Positions 1-6,194 of a stretch of 7,328 nucleotides of DNA are shown here, one piece after another. Below the pieces are notes generated by a model. The model had not been told where the DNA came from. It searched no databases and saw nothing but the letters and a program-made list of their open reading frames with translations. The translations under genes were made by a program, and so were the position numbers. Source of the DNA: Alphaproteobacteria bacterium (GTDB lineage Bacteria > Pseudomonadota > Alphaproteobacteria > UBA8366); NCBI GenBank assembly GCA_029861675.1, contig JAOTYV010000250.1, positions 1-7,328 on the forward strand. Reading direction: 5' to 3'. Each line of letters starts with the position of its first letter. Within the stretch, counting starts at the first letter, position 1.

Positions 1-1
1 G

Positions 2-832
2 GTCGGCAAGTCGGAAGCGCCGTTCGGGCGTAACTTCAACGTCTTCGACAGCACCATCGGCTCGCGCTTCCCGAACCCGAAGATCGAAAAGGACTTCGGC
101 GACTGGGCGATGCCGAAAACCGCCGACAATGTGGCGCAGGATTTCCAGATCACCCGCGAACAGGCCGATGTCTTCGCCCTGGCGTCGCAGAGTAAATACA
201 AGGCCGCCAAGGAAGACGGCTTCTTCGACGGCGAGATCATGACGGTGACCTATGACGGCGGCCGCAAGGTCGGCGAGGTATCGGTCGACAGCGACGAGCA
301 TCCGCGTCCGCAGACGACGATGGAACAGCTCGCTAAACTGCGCCCGCTGTTTCAGGACGGCGTGACGACCGCCGGCAATGCTTCGGGCGTGAACGATGGG
401 GCCGTTGCCATGTATATCGGCAGCCGCGAAGTCGGCGAAAAGGCCGGCATCGCGCCGAAGGTGCGGATCCTCGCCTCGGCCTCCGCCGGCGTGCCGCCCC
501 GGATCATGGGCATGGGCCCGGTGCCCGCGTCCCAGAAAGCGCTGGAACGCGCCGGTCTCTCGATCGGCGACATGGATGTCATCGAAATCAACGAGGCCTT
601 TGCTGCGCAGGTGCTGGGCTGCCTCAACGGTCTCGGCGTTGCCGAGGATGACAGCCGCGTCAACATGAACGGCGGCGCGATCGCGCTTGGCCATCCGCTC
701 GGCGCGTCGGGCCCGCGTATTTTCCTGACCGCGGCGCGGCAGCTCGAGCGCACCGGCGGCAAATACGCGCTGGCGACCCTCTGCGTCGGCGTCGGTCAAG
801 GCACCGCCGTGGTGCTGGAGCGGGTGTCGTAG
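2..832 (+). CDS. Thiolase, 3' part (PcaF-like 3-oxoadipyl-CoA / acetyl-CoA acyltransferase)
   Basis: The gene is cut by the left edge; the reading frame is open from base 2, giving 276 residues of a family that is usually about 390-400 long. Missing is the N-terminal third, including the nucleophilic Cys that carries the acyl group. Visible are the thiolase C-terminal signatures: INEAFAAQ (Asn codon at 590), [14 protein letters not shown] with the catalytic His at 692-694, and LCVGVGQG with the second catalytic Cys at 782-784. The stretch [10 protein letters not shown] and the upstream [11 protein letters not shown] block resemble PcaF-type 3-oxoadipyl-CoA thiolases more than PhaA-type biosynthetic thiolases (judged from memory). 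The enzyme would cleave a 3-oxoacyl-CoA with CoA to acetyl-CoA plus a shortened acyl-CoA in the cytosol. The gcdH-like gene follows after 91 bp, which fits dicarboxylate or aromatic ring breakdown. Family assignment is sure; the exact substrate is not. Confidence 0.93.
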   Translation, partial: VGKSEAPFGRNFNVFDSTIGSRFPNPKIEKDFGDWAMPKTADNVAQDFQITREQADVFALASQSKYKAAKEDGFFDGEIMTVTYDGGRKVGEVSVDSDEHPRPQTTMEQLAKLRPLFQDGVTTAGNASGVNDGAVAMYIGSREVGEKAGIAPKVRILASASAGVPPRIMGMGPVPASQKALERAGLSIGDMDVIEINEAFAAQVLGCLNGLGVAEDDSRVNMNGGAIALGHPLGASGPRIFLTAARQLERTGGKYALATLCVGVGQGTAVVLERVS

Positions 833-847
833 CAACAGTCCGATTTG

Positions 848-902
848 TCATCCCCTTGACGGGGGAAGGTTGGGGAAGGGGGGTGCTTCGGCACTCCCTT
901 TC
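848..902. repeat. REP-like intergenic palindromic element
   Basis: The gap between thiolase and dehydrogenase holds two adjacent dyads made of C-runs and G-runs. The first is TCCCC (851-855) pairing with GGGGA (862-866) across a TTGACG loop. The second is the larger hairpin at 875-902. The composition, with polypurine GGGGGAAGG and TTGGGGAAGG stretches on one strand, resembles the short dispersed intergenic palindromes common in many proteobacterial genomes, which give spurious peptides such as [10 protein letters not shown] when translated. There is only one copy in this window, so membership in a repeated family is inferred from resemblance alone. Confidence 0.5.
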
Positions 903-910
903 ACATTTTT
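875..910 (+). terminator. C(UUCG)G hairpin plus T-run before gcdH-like gene
   Basis: Bases 875-886 pair with 891-902 to form a 12-bp stem (two G-U pairs) closed by the very stable C(TTCG)G tetraloop. Five T residues follow at 906-910, three bases after the stem. This is the shape of an intrinsic terminator for the thiolase transcript. However, the dehydrogenase ribosome-binding site begins at 911, directly after the T-run, so the hairpin could instead be a partial terminator or an mRNA-stabilising or processing element within one operon. The sequence alone does not decide between these. Confidence 0.5.
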
Positions 911-926
911 GGAGAAGATCGCCGTG
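911..926 (+). promoter_or_regulatory. Ribosome-binding site that fixes the GTG start of the gcdH-like gene
   Basis: GGAGAAG at 911-917 lies 6 nt before the GTG at 924-926. A longer in-frame extension with a TTG at 870 would begin inside the palindromic element and has no comparable ribosome site. The GTG start gives an N-terminus ([20 protein letters not shown]) that matches where glutaryl-CoA dehydrogenases normally begin. Confidence 0.75.
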
Positions 927-2108
927 GCCGCATCCAAAGCCACTTTCGTGTGGGACGATCCGTTCCTGTTGGAGGATCAGCTCACCGACGAGGAACGCCA
1001 GATCCGCGATACCGCGCGGAGTTTCGCGCAGGACCGGCTGATGCCGGTAATCTGCGACTTCAACCGCGACGAATCCTTCGATCCCGGGCTGATGCGCGAG
1101 TTCGGCGAGCTCGGGTTCCTCGGCGCGAATATTCCGGATTACGGCTGCGCCGGCATCGGCTTCGTCGCCTATGGTCTTATCGCCCGCGAGCTGGAACGGG
1201 TCGACACCGCCTTCCGGTCGGCGGTCGGCGTGCAGTCGGGCCTCGCCATGGCGCCGATCCATATGTACGGCAGCGCCGAACAGAAGGAGCGCTGGTTGCC
1301 GCCGATGCGGGATGGCGCGGTGATCGGGTGTTTCGGGCTGACCGAACCGGATCACGGGTCGGATGCGGGCAACATGAAGGCGCGGGCGCGCGCGGTCGAC
1401 GGCGGGTACCGGCTCAGCGGCACCAAGCAATGGATCACCCATGCACCGATCGCCGACCTGTTCGTCGTGTGGGCCAAGGACGATGACGGCGTGATCGGCG
1501 GGTTCCTGCTGGAAAAGGGGATGGACGGGCTCGACAATCCGAAGATCGAGGGCAAGTTCTCGGTCCGCGCGTCGCCGACCGGCTTCATCATGATGGACGA
1601 GGTGTTCGTGCCCGCGGAGAACCGCTTGCCCGAAGCACGCGGTCTGGGCGCGCCGCTGTCCTGCCTTAACAATGCGCGCTTCGGCATCTGCTGGGGTGCA
1701 ATGGGCGCGGCGGAGTTCTGCTGGCATGCGGCGCGGCAATACGTTATCGACCGGAGCCAGTTCGGCCGGCCGCTCGCCGCCAACCAGCTCATCCAGAAGA
1801 AGCTCGCCGACATGCAGACGGATATCGCGCTGGGATTGCAGGGCGCATTGCGGATCAGCCGCCTGCGCGAGGAAGGCAAGGTGACGGCGGAGATGATCTC
1901 GCTGGTCAAGCGCAACAACACGGGCAAGGCGCTGGACATCGCGCGGGTCGCCCGCGACATGCACGGCGGAAACGGCATCGTCGACGAATTCCATGTGATC
2001 CGCCATGTGCTGAACATGGAAACGATCAACACGCTGGAAGGCACCGCCGACATCCACGCGCTGATCCTGGGCCGGGCCCAGACGGGACTTCAGGCATTCT
2101 CGGAATGA
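924..2108 (+). CDS. gcdH: Glutaryl-CoA dehydrogenase homologue (acyl-CoA dehydrogenase family)
   Basis: The 394-residue protein has the normal length for bacterial GcdH. It is a cytosolic FAD flavoprotein that would oxidise glutaryl-CoA, normally with decarboxylation to crotonyl-CoA, passing electrons to ETF. Family marks in order: [16 protein letters not shown] (10-25); [10 protein letters not shown] (91-100) with Arg98 matching the human Arg94 that binds the distal carboxylate and Glu91 matching human Glu87; [12 protein letters not shown] (136-147), the FAD/substrate loop; [12 protein letters not shown] (288-299); RDMHGGNGI (344-352); and [21 protein letters not shown] (368-388) with catalytic base Glu372. 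The residue before that Glu is Leu371, where GcdH enzymes usually have Tyr, so true substrate and decarboxylation are open. The GTG start was chosen for its ribosome site and family N-terminus. The upstream thiolase and downstream carboxyltransferase suit a glutaryl-CoA or other dicarboxylyl-CoA pathway. Confidence 0.88.
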   Translation: MAASKATFVWDDPFLLEDQLTDEERQIRDTARSFAQDRLMPVICDFNRDESFDPGLMREFGELGFLGANIPDYGCAGIGFVAYGLIARELERVDTAFRSAVGVQSGLAMAPIHMYGSAEQKERWLPPMRDGAVIGCFGLTEPDHGSDAGNMKARARAVDGGYRLSGTKQWITHAPIADLFVVWAKDDDGVIGGFLLEKGMDGLDNPKIEGKFSVRASPTGFIMMDEVFVPAENRLPEARGLGAPLSCLNNARFGICWGAMGAAEFCWHAARQYVIDRSQFGRPLAANQLIQKKLADMQTDIALGLQGALRISRLREEGKVTAEMISLVKRNNTGKALDIARVARDMHGGNGIVDEFHVIRHVLNMETINTLEGTADIHALILGRAQTGLQAFSE

Positions 2109-2151
2109 TGTATCCTTGCGCCGGGTAGGGGAGAAACACGCGGGGAGTCGG

Positions 2152-2763
2152 ATGACCTTACATCTATTACGGCGAATTGTGTTCTGCGCATTCTTTCCGG
2201 CGATGGTCTTGGCCGGTTGCGCGGGTGGCCCCTATGACGATGGTTACGGCGATAAGGGCGCAGTCGGTAAGAAATCGGGCAAGGGGCTTGTGGTGTTCCG
2301 GATGCGCGGGAACGACCTGAAGCGCGTGCCGGTTCGTCTGTATTGGCGCGCCTTTCACAAGCAGGGCAAACAACCGGTTTCGCCACAGCGCTGGCTTGAG
2401 ATGAAGCACAAGGGCAATGCGCTGCCGCGCCGGTTTGCGCGCAACAGCAACCGGTACGACCGGTATCAGATCAAGGTCGCGAAGGCCGGACACTATTACC
2501 TGGACAACATGCGCGTGCGCGAACCCAACGATTCCGGCCCAAAGAAAGTTCGTGGCAGGACCGTCTATTTCACCGTGCGTCCCGGTCAGGCGGTCTATGT
2601 GGGTGATTTCAAGATCGACCACGACGATCAAAATCCGGAATATCAGCTCATCGACGATTTCGCCCGGGCCAAACGATTCATGTCCAAACGGCGGGATATT
2701 CGCCGGCCGCTCCGGCGCGGACTTGCGCAACGCATACAAATCGAAACAGCCGACGGCGATTGA
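2152..2763 (+). CDS. Small basic lipoprotein, unrecognised family
   Basis: I do not recognise this 203-residue protein. It begins with a lipoprotein signal: basic MTLHLLRR, a hydrophobic core to residue 20, then lipobox Leu20-Ala21-Gly22-Cys23. Residue 24 is Ala, not Asp, so outer-membrane sorting is likely by the Lol rule. After a Gly/Asp-rich linker (24-45), residues 46-165 look like a beta-rich domain, with short strands such as KGLVVFRMRG, YQIKVAKAGHYYL and YFTVRPGQAVYVGDF. That last pattern recalls small periplasmic beta-sandwich lipoproteins of the DUF2846 kind, a weak resemblance only. The tail (172-194) is strongly basic, with many Arg and Lys. The ATG at 2152 has GGGGAG at 2142-2147 and gives a clean signal peptide; a TTG at 2116 would bury it. 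It sits 43 bp after the gcdH-like gene. Third-position GC is lower than in its neighbours, especially near both ends. Confidence 0.75.
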   Translation: MTLHLLRRIVFCAFFPAMVLAGCAGGPYDDGYGDKGAVGKKSGKGLVVFRMRGNDLKRVPVRLYWRAFHKQGKQPVSPQRWLEMKHKGNALPRRFARNSNRYDRYQIKVAKAGHYYLDNMRVREPNDSGPKKVRGRTVYFTVRPGQAVYVGDFKIDHDDQNPEYQLIDDFARAKRFMSKRRDIRRPLRRGLAQRIQIETADGD

Positions 2764-2869
2764 TCGCGGTGCGATCGACCCTGCCGCCCCTTCTTCCCGT
2801 GTCACGAATGCGGGATACTGGCCGCCTCCCGCCGGCGCGCCGCCGGAACCGCAGACAGAAAATAGAGAT

Positions 2870-4423
2870 ATGAGCTGGCAGAAGGAAGTCGACGAGCTGC
2901 GCCGTCGCGAAGAACTCGCCAAGAAAATGGGCGGTCCGGAAAAGGTCGAGCGGCACCACAACCAGGGCAAACTGACCGTCCGCGAAAGGATCGAGGGGCT
3001 GGTCGATCCCGGCAGCTTCCATGAGATCGGCACCGCCACCGGCGTCGCCGACTATGACGAAAACGGCGAATTGCGCGATTTCTCGCCGGCCAATTTCCTG
3101 CTCGGCCGGGCGGACATCGAGGGGCGGCGCGTCGTCATCGCCGGCGACGATTTTACCGTGCGCGGCGGGGCCAACGACGCGGGCATATTTGAAAAGGCGC
3201 TCGCTTCGGAACGCATGGCACGCGACCTGCGTCTGCCGATCGTTCGACTGGTCGACGGCACCGGCGGGGGCGGTTCGGTCAAGAACATCGAGACCAAGGG
3301 TCATACCCTGCTTCCGGGATATGACGGCCGCAAATGGGTCTACATGGTGCAGAACCTGTCGACCGTGCCGGTGGTGGCGTTGGCGCTGGGCTCGACCGCC
3401 GGGCTCGGGGCGGCGCGGGTGGCGGCCAGCCATTACTCGGTGATCGTCAAGGAGACGGCGCAGATGTTCGTCGCCGGGCCACCGGTGGTCGCCCGCATCG
3501 GCGAGGATCTGACCAAGAACGAACTCGGCGGCAGCGAAATTCACACCCGCAACGGTGCGATCGACGACGAGGCGGAGAGCGAGCAGGAGGCCTTCGAGAA
3601 GACGCGGCGATTCCTGTCTTACCTGCCGCCCAGTGTGCACGAGCTGCCGCCGCGCGGCCCGCGCGAGGACGACCCGAACCGGCGCGACGCGTGGCTGATC
3701 GAGGCGATCCCGCGCAACAAGCGCCGGGTCTACAAGATGCGCGACATCATTGAGTCGCTGGTCGACAAGGGATCGTTTTTCGAGATGGGCAGGATGTGGG
3801 GCCGCCCGATGATCACCGGCTTCGCCCGGCTCGACGGCTGGCCGGTCGCGCTGATGGCGAACGATCCCTACCACTATGCCGGCGCCTGGACCGCCAAGGC
3901 ATCGGAGAAGGTCGAGCGCTTCGTGCAATTGGCCGAGGTCTTCCACCTGCCGATGGTCCATCTGGTCGACAATCCGGGCTTCCTGATCGGCCGGCAGGCG
4001 GAGGATGAAGGCACGATTCGCTATGGGGCGAAGGCGCTGGCGGCGGTGTTCGGCTCGACCGTGCCCTGGGCCGTGGTGATCGTGCGCAAGGCGTTCGGCG
4101 TCGCGGGCTCCGCACATATGAACCCGGACCGTTACGGTATCCGCGCGGCCTGGCCGTCCGGCGATTGGGGATCGCTGCCGATGGAAGGCGGTATCGAGGC
4201 GGCCTACAAGGCGGACATCGCGGCAGCATCCGACCCGGAAGCTCGGCTCGCGGAGATCGAGGGGCGGTTGGAAAAGCTGCGCTCGCCCTTGCGCAGCGCG
4301 GAATCCTATATGCCGGAGGAAATCATCGATCCCCGCGACACCCGCCCGATGCTGTGCGACTTCGCCGAAATGGCCGCGCCGCTGCGCACGTCCGGCGTGA
4401 CGACGTTCGGGTTCAGGCCTTAA
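2870..4423 (+). CDS. Acyl-CoA carboxylase beta-type carboxyltransferase, divergent subfamily
   Basis: At 517 residues this matches the usual 510-535 of PccB/MccB-type subunits, which move CO2 between carboxybiotin and an acyl-CoA. It has both crotonase-like halves. The N-terminal half runs from KLTVRERIEGLVDPGSF (34-50) through DDFTVRGGA (93-101), VDGTGGGGSVKN (128-139), GSTAGLGAARVA (174-185) and ELGGSEIH (218-225). The C-terminal half contains VDNPGFLIG (366-374), RKAFGVAGSAHM (406-417), AAWPSGDWGSLPMEGG (426-441) and EEIIDPRDTRPML (483-495). The common SGGAR loop is replaced by GGGGS, and the C-terminal GGAY loop by GVAGSA, so it belongs to a divergent branch whose substrate I cannot name. 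No biotin carboxylase or biotin carrier gene lies in the window, so partners must be elsewhere. The ATG start has only a weak AGAG ribosome site but gives the standard family N-terminus; the frame is open well upstream. Confidence 0.88.
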   Translation: MSWQKEVDELRRREELAKKMGGPEKVERHHNQGKLTVRERIEGLVDPGSFHEIGTATGVADYDENGELRDFSPANFLLGRADIEGRRVVIAGDDFTVRGGANDAGIFEKALASERMARDLRLPIVRLVDGTGGGGSVKNIETKGHTLLPGYDGRKWVYMVQNLSTVPVVALALGSTAGLGAARVAASHYSVIVKETAQMFVAGPPVVARIGEDLTKNELGGSEIHTRNGAIDDEAESEQEAFEKTRRFLSYLPPSVHELPPRGPREDDPNRRDAWLIEAIPRNKRRVYKMRDIIESLVDKGSFFEMGRMWGRPMITGFARLDGWPVALMANDPYHYAGAWTAKASEKVERFVQLAEVFHLPMVHLVDNPGFLIGRQAEDEGTIRYGAKALAAVFGSTVPWAVVIVRKAFGVAGSAHMNPDRYGIRAAWPSGDWGSLPMEGGIEAAYKADIAAASDPEARLAEIEGRLEKLRSPLRSAESYMPEEIIDPRDTRPMLCDFAEMAAPLRTSGVTTFGFRP

Positions 4424-5537
4424 ATTTTCCGAGCAACGATAATTCCGGCGCCATCCCCAGACCCGGCGCATCGGGCAGCACCATGCGGCCGATCTCGATC
4501 GGCGGCGGGGCGCCGAGCATTTCTTCGCGCAGCGGGTTCGGGTTGACGTCGGCTTCCAGCAATCCCCGGCCGCCGGCGGCGGCCAGCAGATGCGCCGAGG
4601 CCATGAAGCCGACCGCACCGCCGAGATAGTGCGGGCAATAGGTCAGCCCGGCATCCATGATCCGCCGGGCCACCGGCAGGCAGCCGGTGAAGCCGCCCCA
4701 TTTCGTCATGTCCGGCTGCATATAGGCGATGGTGCGCGACGCGATCATGGCGTCGAAGTCGGCGTCGCCGCGTAAATTCTCGCCGGCCGCCAGCAAAACG
4801 GGTGAGCTGTTCGCGAGAGTCAGCCATTCGTCGGCCGGACGGTCGCAGGCCAGCGGCTCCTCCAGCCAGGTCAGGCCGTAGCGGTCGAGCTTCGCGCTCA
4901 TATGCATCGCCGTCTCCAGGTCCCAACCCTGATTGGCGTCGGTCATCAGCTGCACGTCCCGGCCGAGCGCGTCCCGCAGAGATTTGAGGTTTTCGAGGTC
5001 GCGCGCCTCGCCGAAGCCGACCTTTAGCTTGAAAGCGCTGTACCCTTCCGCCTGTTTCGCGGCCGCGATGACCTCCGGCCGGTCCGGGTTTATGCCGCTG
5101 GCATAGACCGGCATGGTGCCGTCGCTGTCGGTTTTGTCATCGGCCAGGAAACGCCACAGCGGCTGTCCCGCCTTGCGCGCGGCAAGGTCCCACAGCGCGA
5201 TGTCGACGCCGGAAATCGCCTGCGCCATCGGCCCGGCCTCGCCGCCCTGCAGTGTGACGATATGCGTCGCCTCGGTCATGCCGCGATAGGCCGCGGCCGG
5301 GTCCGCCCATTCCTGTCCGGTGACGATGGGGGCGAGCATGGTTTCGACCAGCGCCGCCCGGTGCTCCGCGCCGCAGGGTGGAAAGACGCACCAGATCTCG
5401 CCCCAGCCGACTGCGCCATCGGCGTCTTCGGCGCGCACCAGCAGGGCAGGCCGGTTGTGCAGCACGCCGAACGACGTCCGCAGCGGTTCCTTGATCGGCG
5501 CGCGAAACAGCAGCGCGTCGAGTTTCTTGATGTGCAT
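4413..5537 (-). CDS. Mandelate racemase/muconate lactonizing enzyme family protein (enolase superfamily)
   Basis: This 374-residue protein has a capping domain followed by the TIM-barrel of the enolase superfamily. The full catalytic set of the mandelate racemase subgroup is visible: Lys170-x-Lys172 in FKLKVG, metal ligands Asp200 (TDANQGW), Glu226 (WLEEPL) and Glu253 (AAGENL), and the general acid/base dyad Asp276 (QPDMTKWGG) with His303 (CPHYLGG). Spacings match those of mandelate racemase closely. Such enzymes take a proton from the carbon next to a carboxylate, giving dehydration of sugar acids, racemisation or cycloisomerisation; the substrate cannot be read from sequence. The start is the ATG at 5537, with AGGG 8 nt upstream. 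It follows the cupin gene by 39 nt on the same strand, so the two are probably co-transcribed. Its last 11 bp overlap the end of the convergent carboxyltransferase gene, and no terminator is seen there. Confidence 0.9.
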   Translation of the reverse strand: MHIKKLDALLFRAPIKEPLRTSFGVLHNRPALLVRAEDADGAVGWGEIWCVFPPCGAEHRAALVETMLAPIVTGQEWADPAAAYRGMTEATHIVTLQGGEAGPMAQAISGVDIALWDLAARKAGQPLWRFLADDKTDSDGTMPVYASGINPDRPEVIAAAKQAEGYSAFKLKVGFGEARDLENLKSLRDALGRDVQLMTDANQGWDLETAMHMSAKLDRYGLTWLEEPLACDRPADEWLTLANSSPVLLAAGENLRGDADFDAMIASRTIAYMQPDMTKWGGFTGCLPVARRIMDAGLTYCPHYLGGAVGFMASAHLLAAAGGRGLLEADVNPNPLREEMLGAPPPIEIGRMVLPDAPGLGMAPELSLLGKFKA

Positions 5538-5576
5538 GGGAACGGCCCTACGGAGTGAATGAAGAACGAACGGCGA

Positions 5577-5954
5577 TTATAGCCAGGTCGCCTTGCTGCC
5601 GCGCAGCGTTACGGTGATGTGGCCCATGGTGGTATCCGCCTTGGCGCCGTGCCAGTGCTTTTCGCCGGCTTTGACATGCACCACGTCGCCGACGTTGATT
5701 TCCCGTTCTTCCTGCTCGTTCGCGACCAAGCCGGAGCCGTGCGTGACCACAAGAATCTGGTCGCAATCATGGATATGCCAGCCGGTTGTCGAGCCGAGGC
5801 TGAAATTCACGATGCTGCAGTTGTAGTTCTCCGAATCGCCGCTTGGGATGATCGTTTGCCGCGAGCGCGTGACCGAGCCGCCGGTCCAGCCGGCAATCGG
5901 CGTCGCTTCGCCAAGGTCTTCTACCGGTATGTCCTTGAGTGTGACGACACGCAT
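5577..5954 (-). CDS. Single-domain cupin protein
   Basis: This 125-residue protein is a small beta-barrel of the cupin superfamily. Motif 1 is GWHIHDCDQILVVTHGSG (58-75) with metal ligands His60, His62 and Gln66; the usual Glu is Gln here, as in one branch of small cupins. Motif 2 is GDVVHVKAGEKHWHGA (89-104) with His100 as the fourth ligand and Ala in place of the usual Pro. There is no DNA-binding domain, so it is more likely an isomerase, epimerase, lyase or metabolite-binding protein than a regulator. The ATG at 5954 has a strong ribosome site, AAGGGAGG, 6 nt upstream. As first gene of the pair with the enolase-family enzyme it probably handles the same or a neighbouring metabolite; this is inference from context. 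The exact reaction is unknown. Confidence 0.85.
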   Translation of the reverse strand: MRVVTLKDIPVEDLGEATPIAGWTGGSVTRSRQTIIPSGDSENYNCSIVNFSLGSTTGWHIHDCDQILVVTHGSGLVANEQEEREINVGDVVHVKAGEKHWHGAKADTTMGHITVTLRGSKATWL

Positions 5955-5960
5955 GATCGG

Positions 5961-5968
5961 CCTCCCTT
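5961..5968 (-). promoter_or_regulatory. Ribosome-binding site of the cupin gene
   Basis: Read on the minus strand the sequence is AAGGGAGG, ending 6 nt before the ATG at 5954-5952. It is the strongest ribosome site on the minus strand and supports the chosen start. Confidence 0.7.
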
Positions 5969-5984
5969 CGGTGTTGTGTTGTTC

Positions 5985-5990
5985 ATTGTA
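5985..5990 (-). promoter_or_regulatory. Possible -10 element for the cupin/enolase-family operon
   Basis: TACAAT on the minus strand differs from TATAAT at one base and lies about 30 nt before the cupin start, in an AT-richer patch of a GC-rich genome. No good -35 box is seen 16-18 nt upstream, so this is only a candidate. The region upstream of it (6014-6056) holds two copies of ACATTGCGG 34 bp apart, which may be chance. Confidence 0.25.
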
Positions 5991-6123
5991 TTCTATGGCC
6001 GTTCAACTCTATCACATTGCGGCGGACCGGACGAAGACGGTGGCGGGACATTGCGGAATCAAGCGCAAGTTTCGGCCGGATTTTCGCCGTCGCGGGCACG
6101 AAAGCGGCGCGGATAAAGTGAAC

Positions 6124-6137
6124 TTGATCGAGATCAG
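6124..6137 (+). promoter_or_regulatory. FNR/FixK/Anr-type binding site upstream of ppk2
   Basis: TTGATCGAGATCAG matches the FNR-family consensus TTGAT-N4-ATCAA at nine of ten fixed positions; only the last A is G. The site lies between the divergent cupin and ppk2 genes, centred about 61 bp before the preferred TTG start of ppk2. If it acts as a class II activator site (centre near -41), transcription would begin around 6169-6172. A weak -10 (TCGAAT, 6157-6162) sits roughly where needed, a few bases close. This would place ppk2 under oxygen or redox control. The match is seen directly; function is inferred. Confidence 0.55.
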
Positions 6138-6180
6138 TGCGGCTATTTCGCACGTATCGAATTTCTGATGGGTTGCGATC

Positions 6181-6194
6181 AGGAGGATATTTTG
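6181..6194 (+). promoter_or_regulatory. Ribosome-binding site that fixes the TTG start of ppk2
   Basis: A perfect AGGAGG at 6181-6186 stands 5 nt before the in-frame TTG at 6192-6194. The upstream in-frame ATG at 6168 has no purine-rich site before it, and the AGGAGG would then be coding. A start of transcription near 6169-6172, as the FNR-type box suggests, would also exclude the ATG. Confidence 0.75.

Noticed and set aside
660..2057. Long minus-strand open frame opposite the thiolase end and gcdH-like gene
   Set aside because: Arg/His/Ala-rich translation with no domain; it is the mirror frame of a well-supported conserved enzyme in GC-rich DNA and crosses the palindromic element.
2834..2841. 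GGCGCGCC palindrome before the carboxyltransferase gene as a regulatory site
   Set aside because: An 8-bp self-complementary site made only of G and C is expected by chance in this composition, and no second element supports it.
2417..2869. N-terminal extension of the carboxyltransferase into the lipoprotein region
   Set aside because: The extension is low-complexity and overlaps the lipoprotein gene; the standard family N-terminus begins at the ATG at 2870.
2678..4618. Long minus-strand open frame opposite the carboxyltransferase
   Set aside because: No recognisable domain and composition typical of antisense of a GC-rich gene; the plus-strand gene is clearly conserved.
6014..6056. Direct repeat ACATTGCGG, two copies 34 bp apart, as an operator
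   Set aside because: Only nine bases, not palindromic and with divergent flanks; chance is a sufficient explanation.
5995..6168. A 57-codon plus-strand frame starting MAVQLYHIAADR in the gap between cupin and ppk2
   Set aside because: No ribosome site precedes the ATG, the peptide has no recognisable features, and the frame covers the FNR-type box and probable promoter region.
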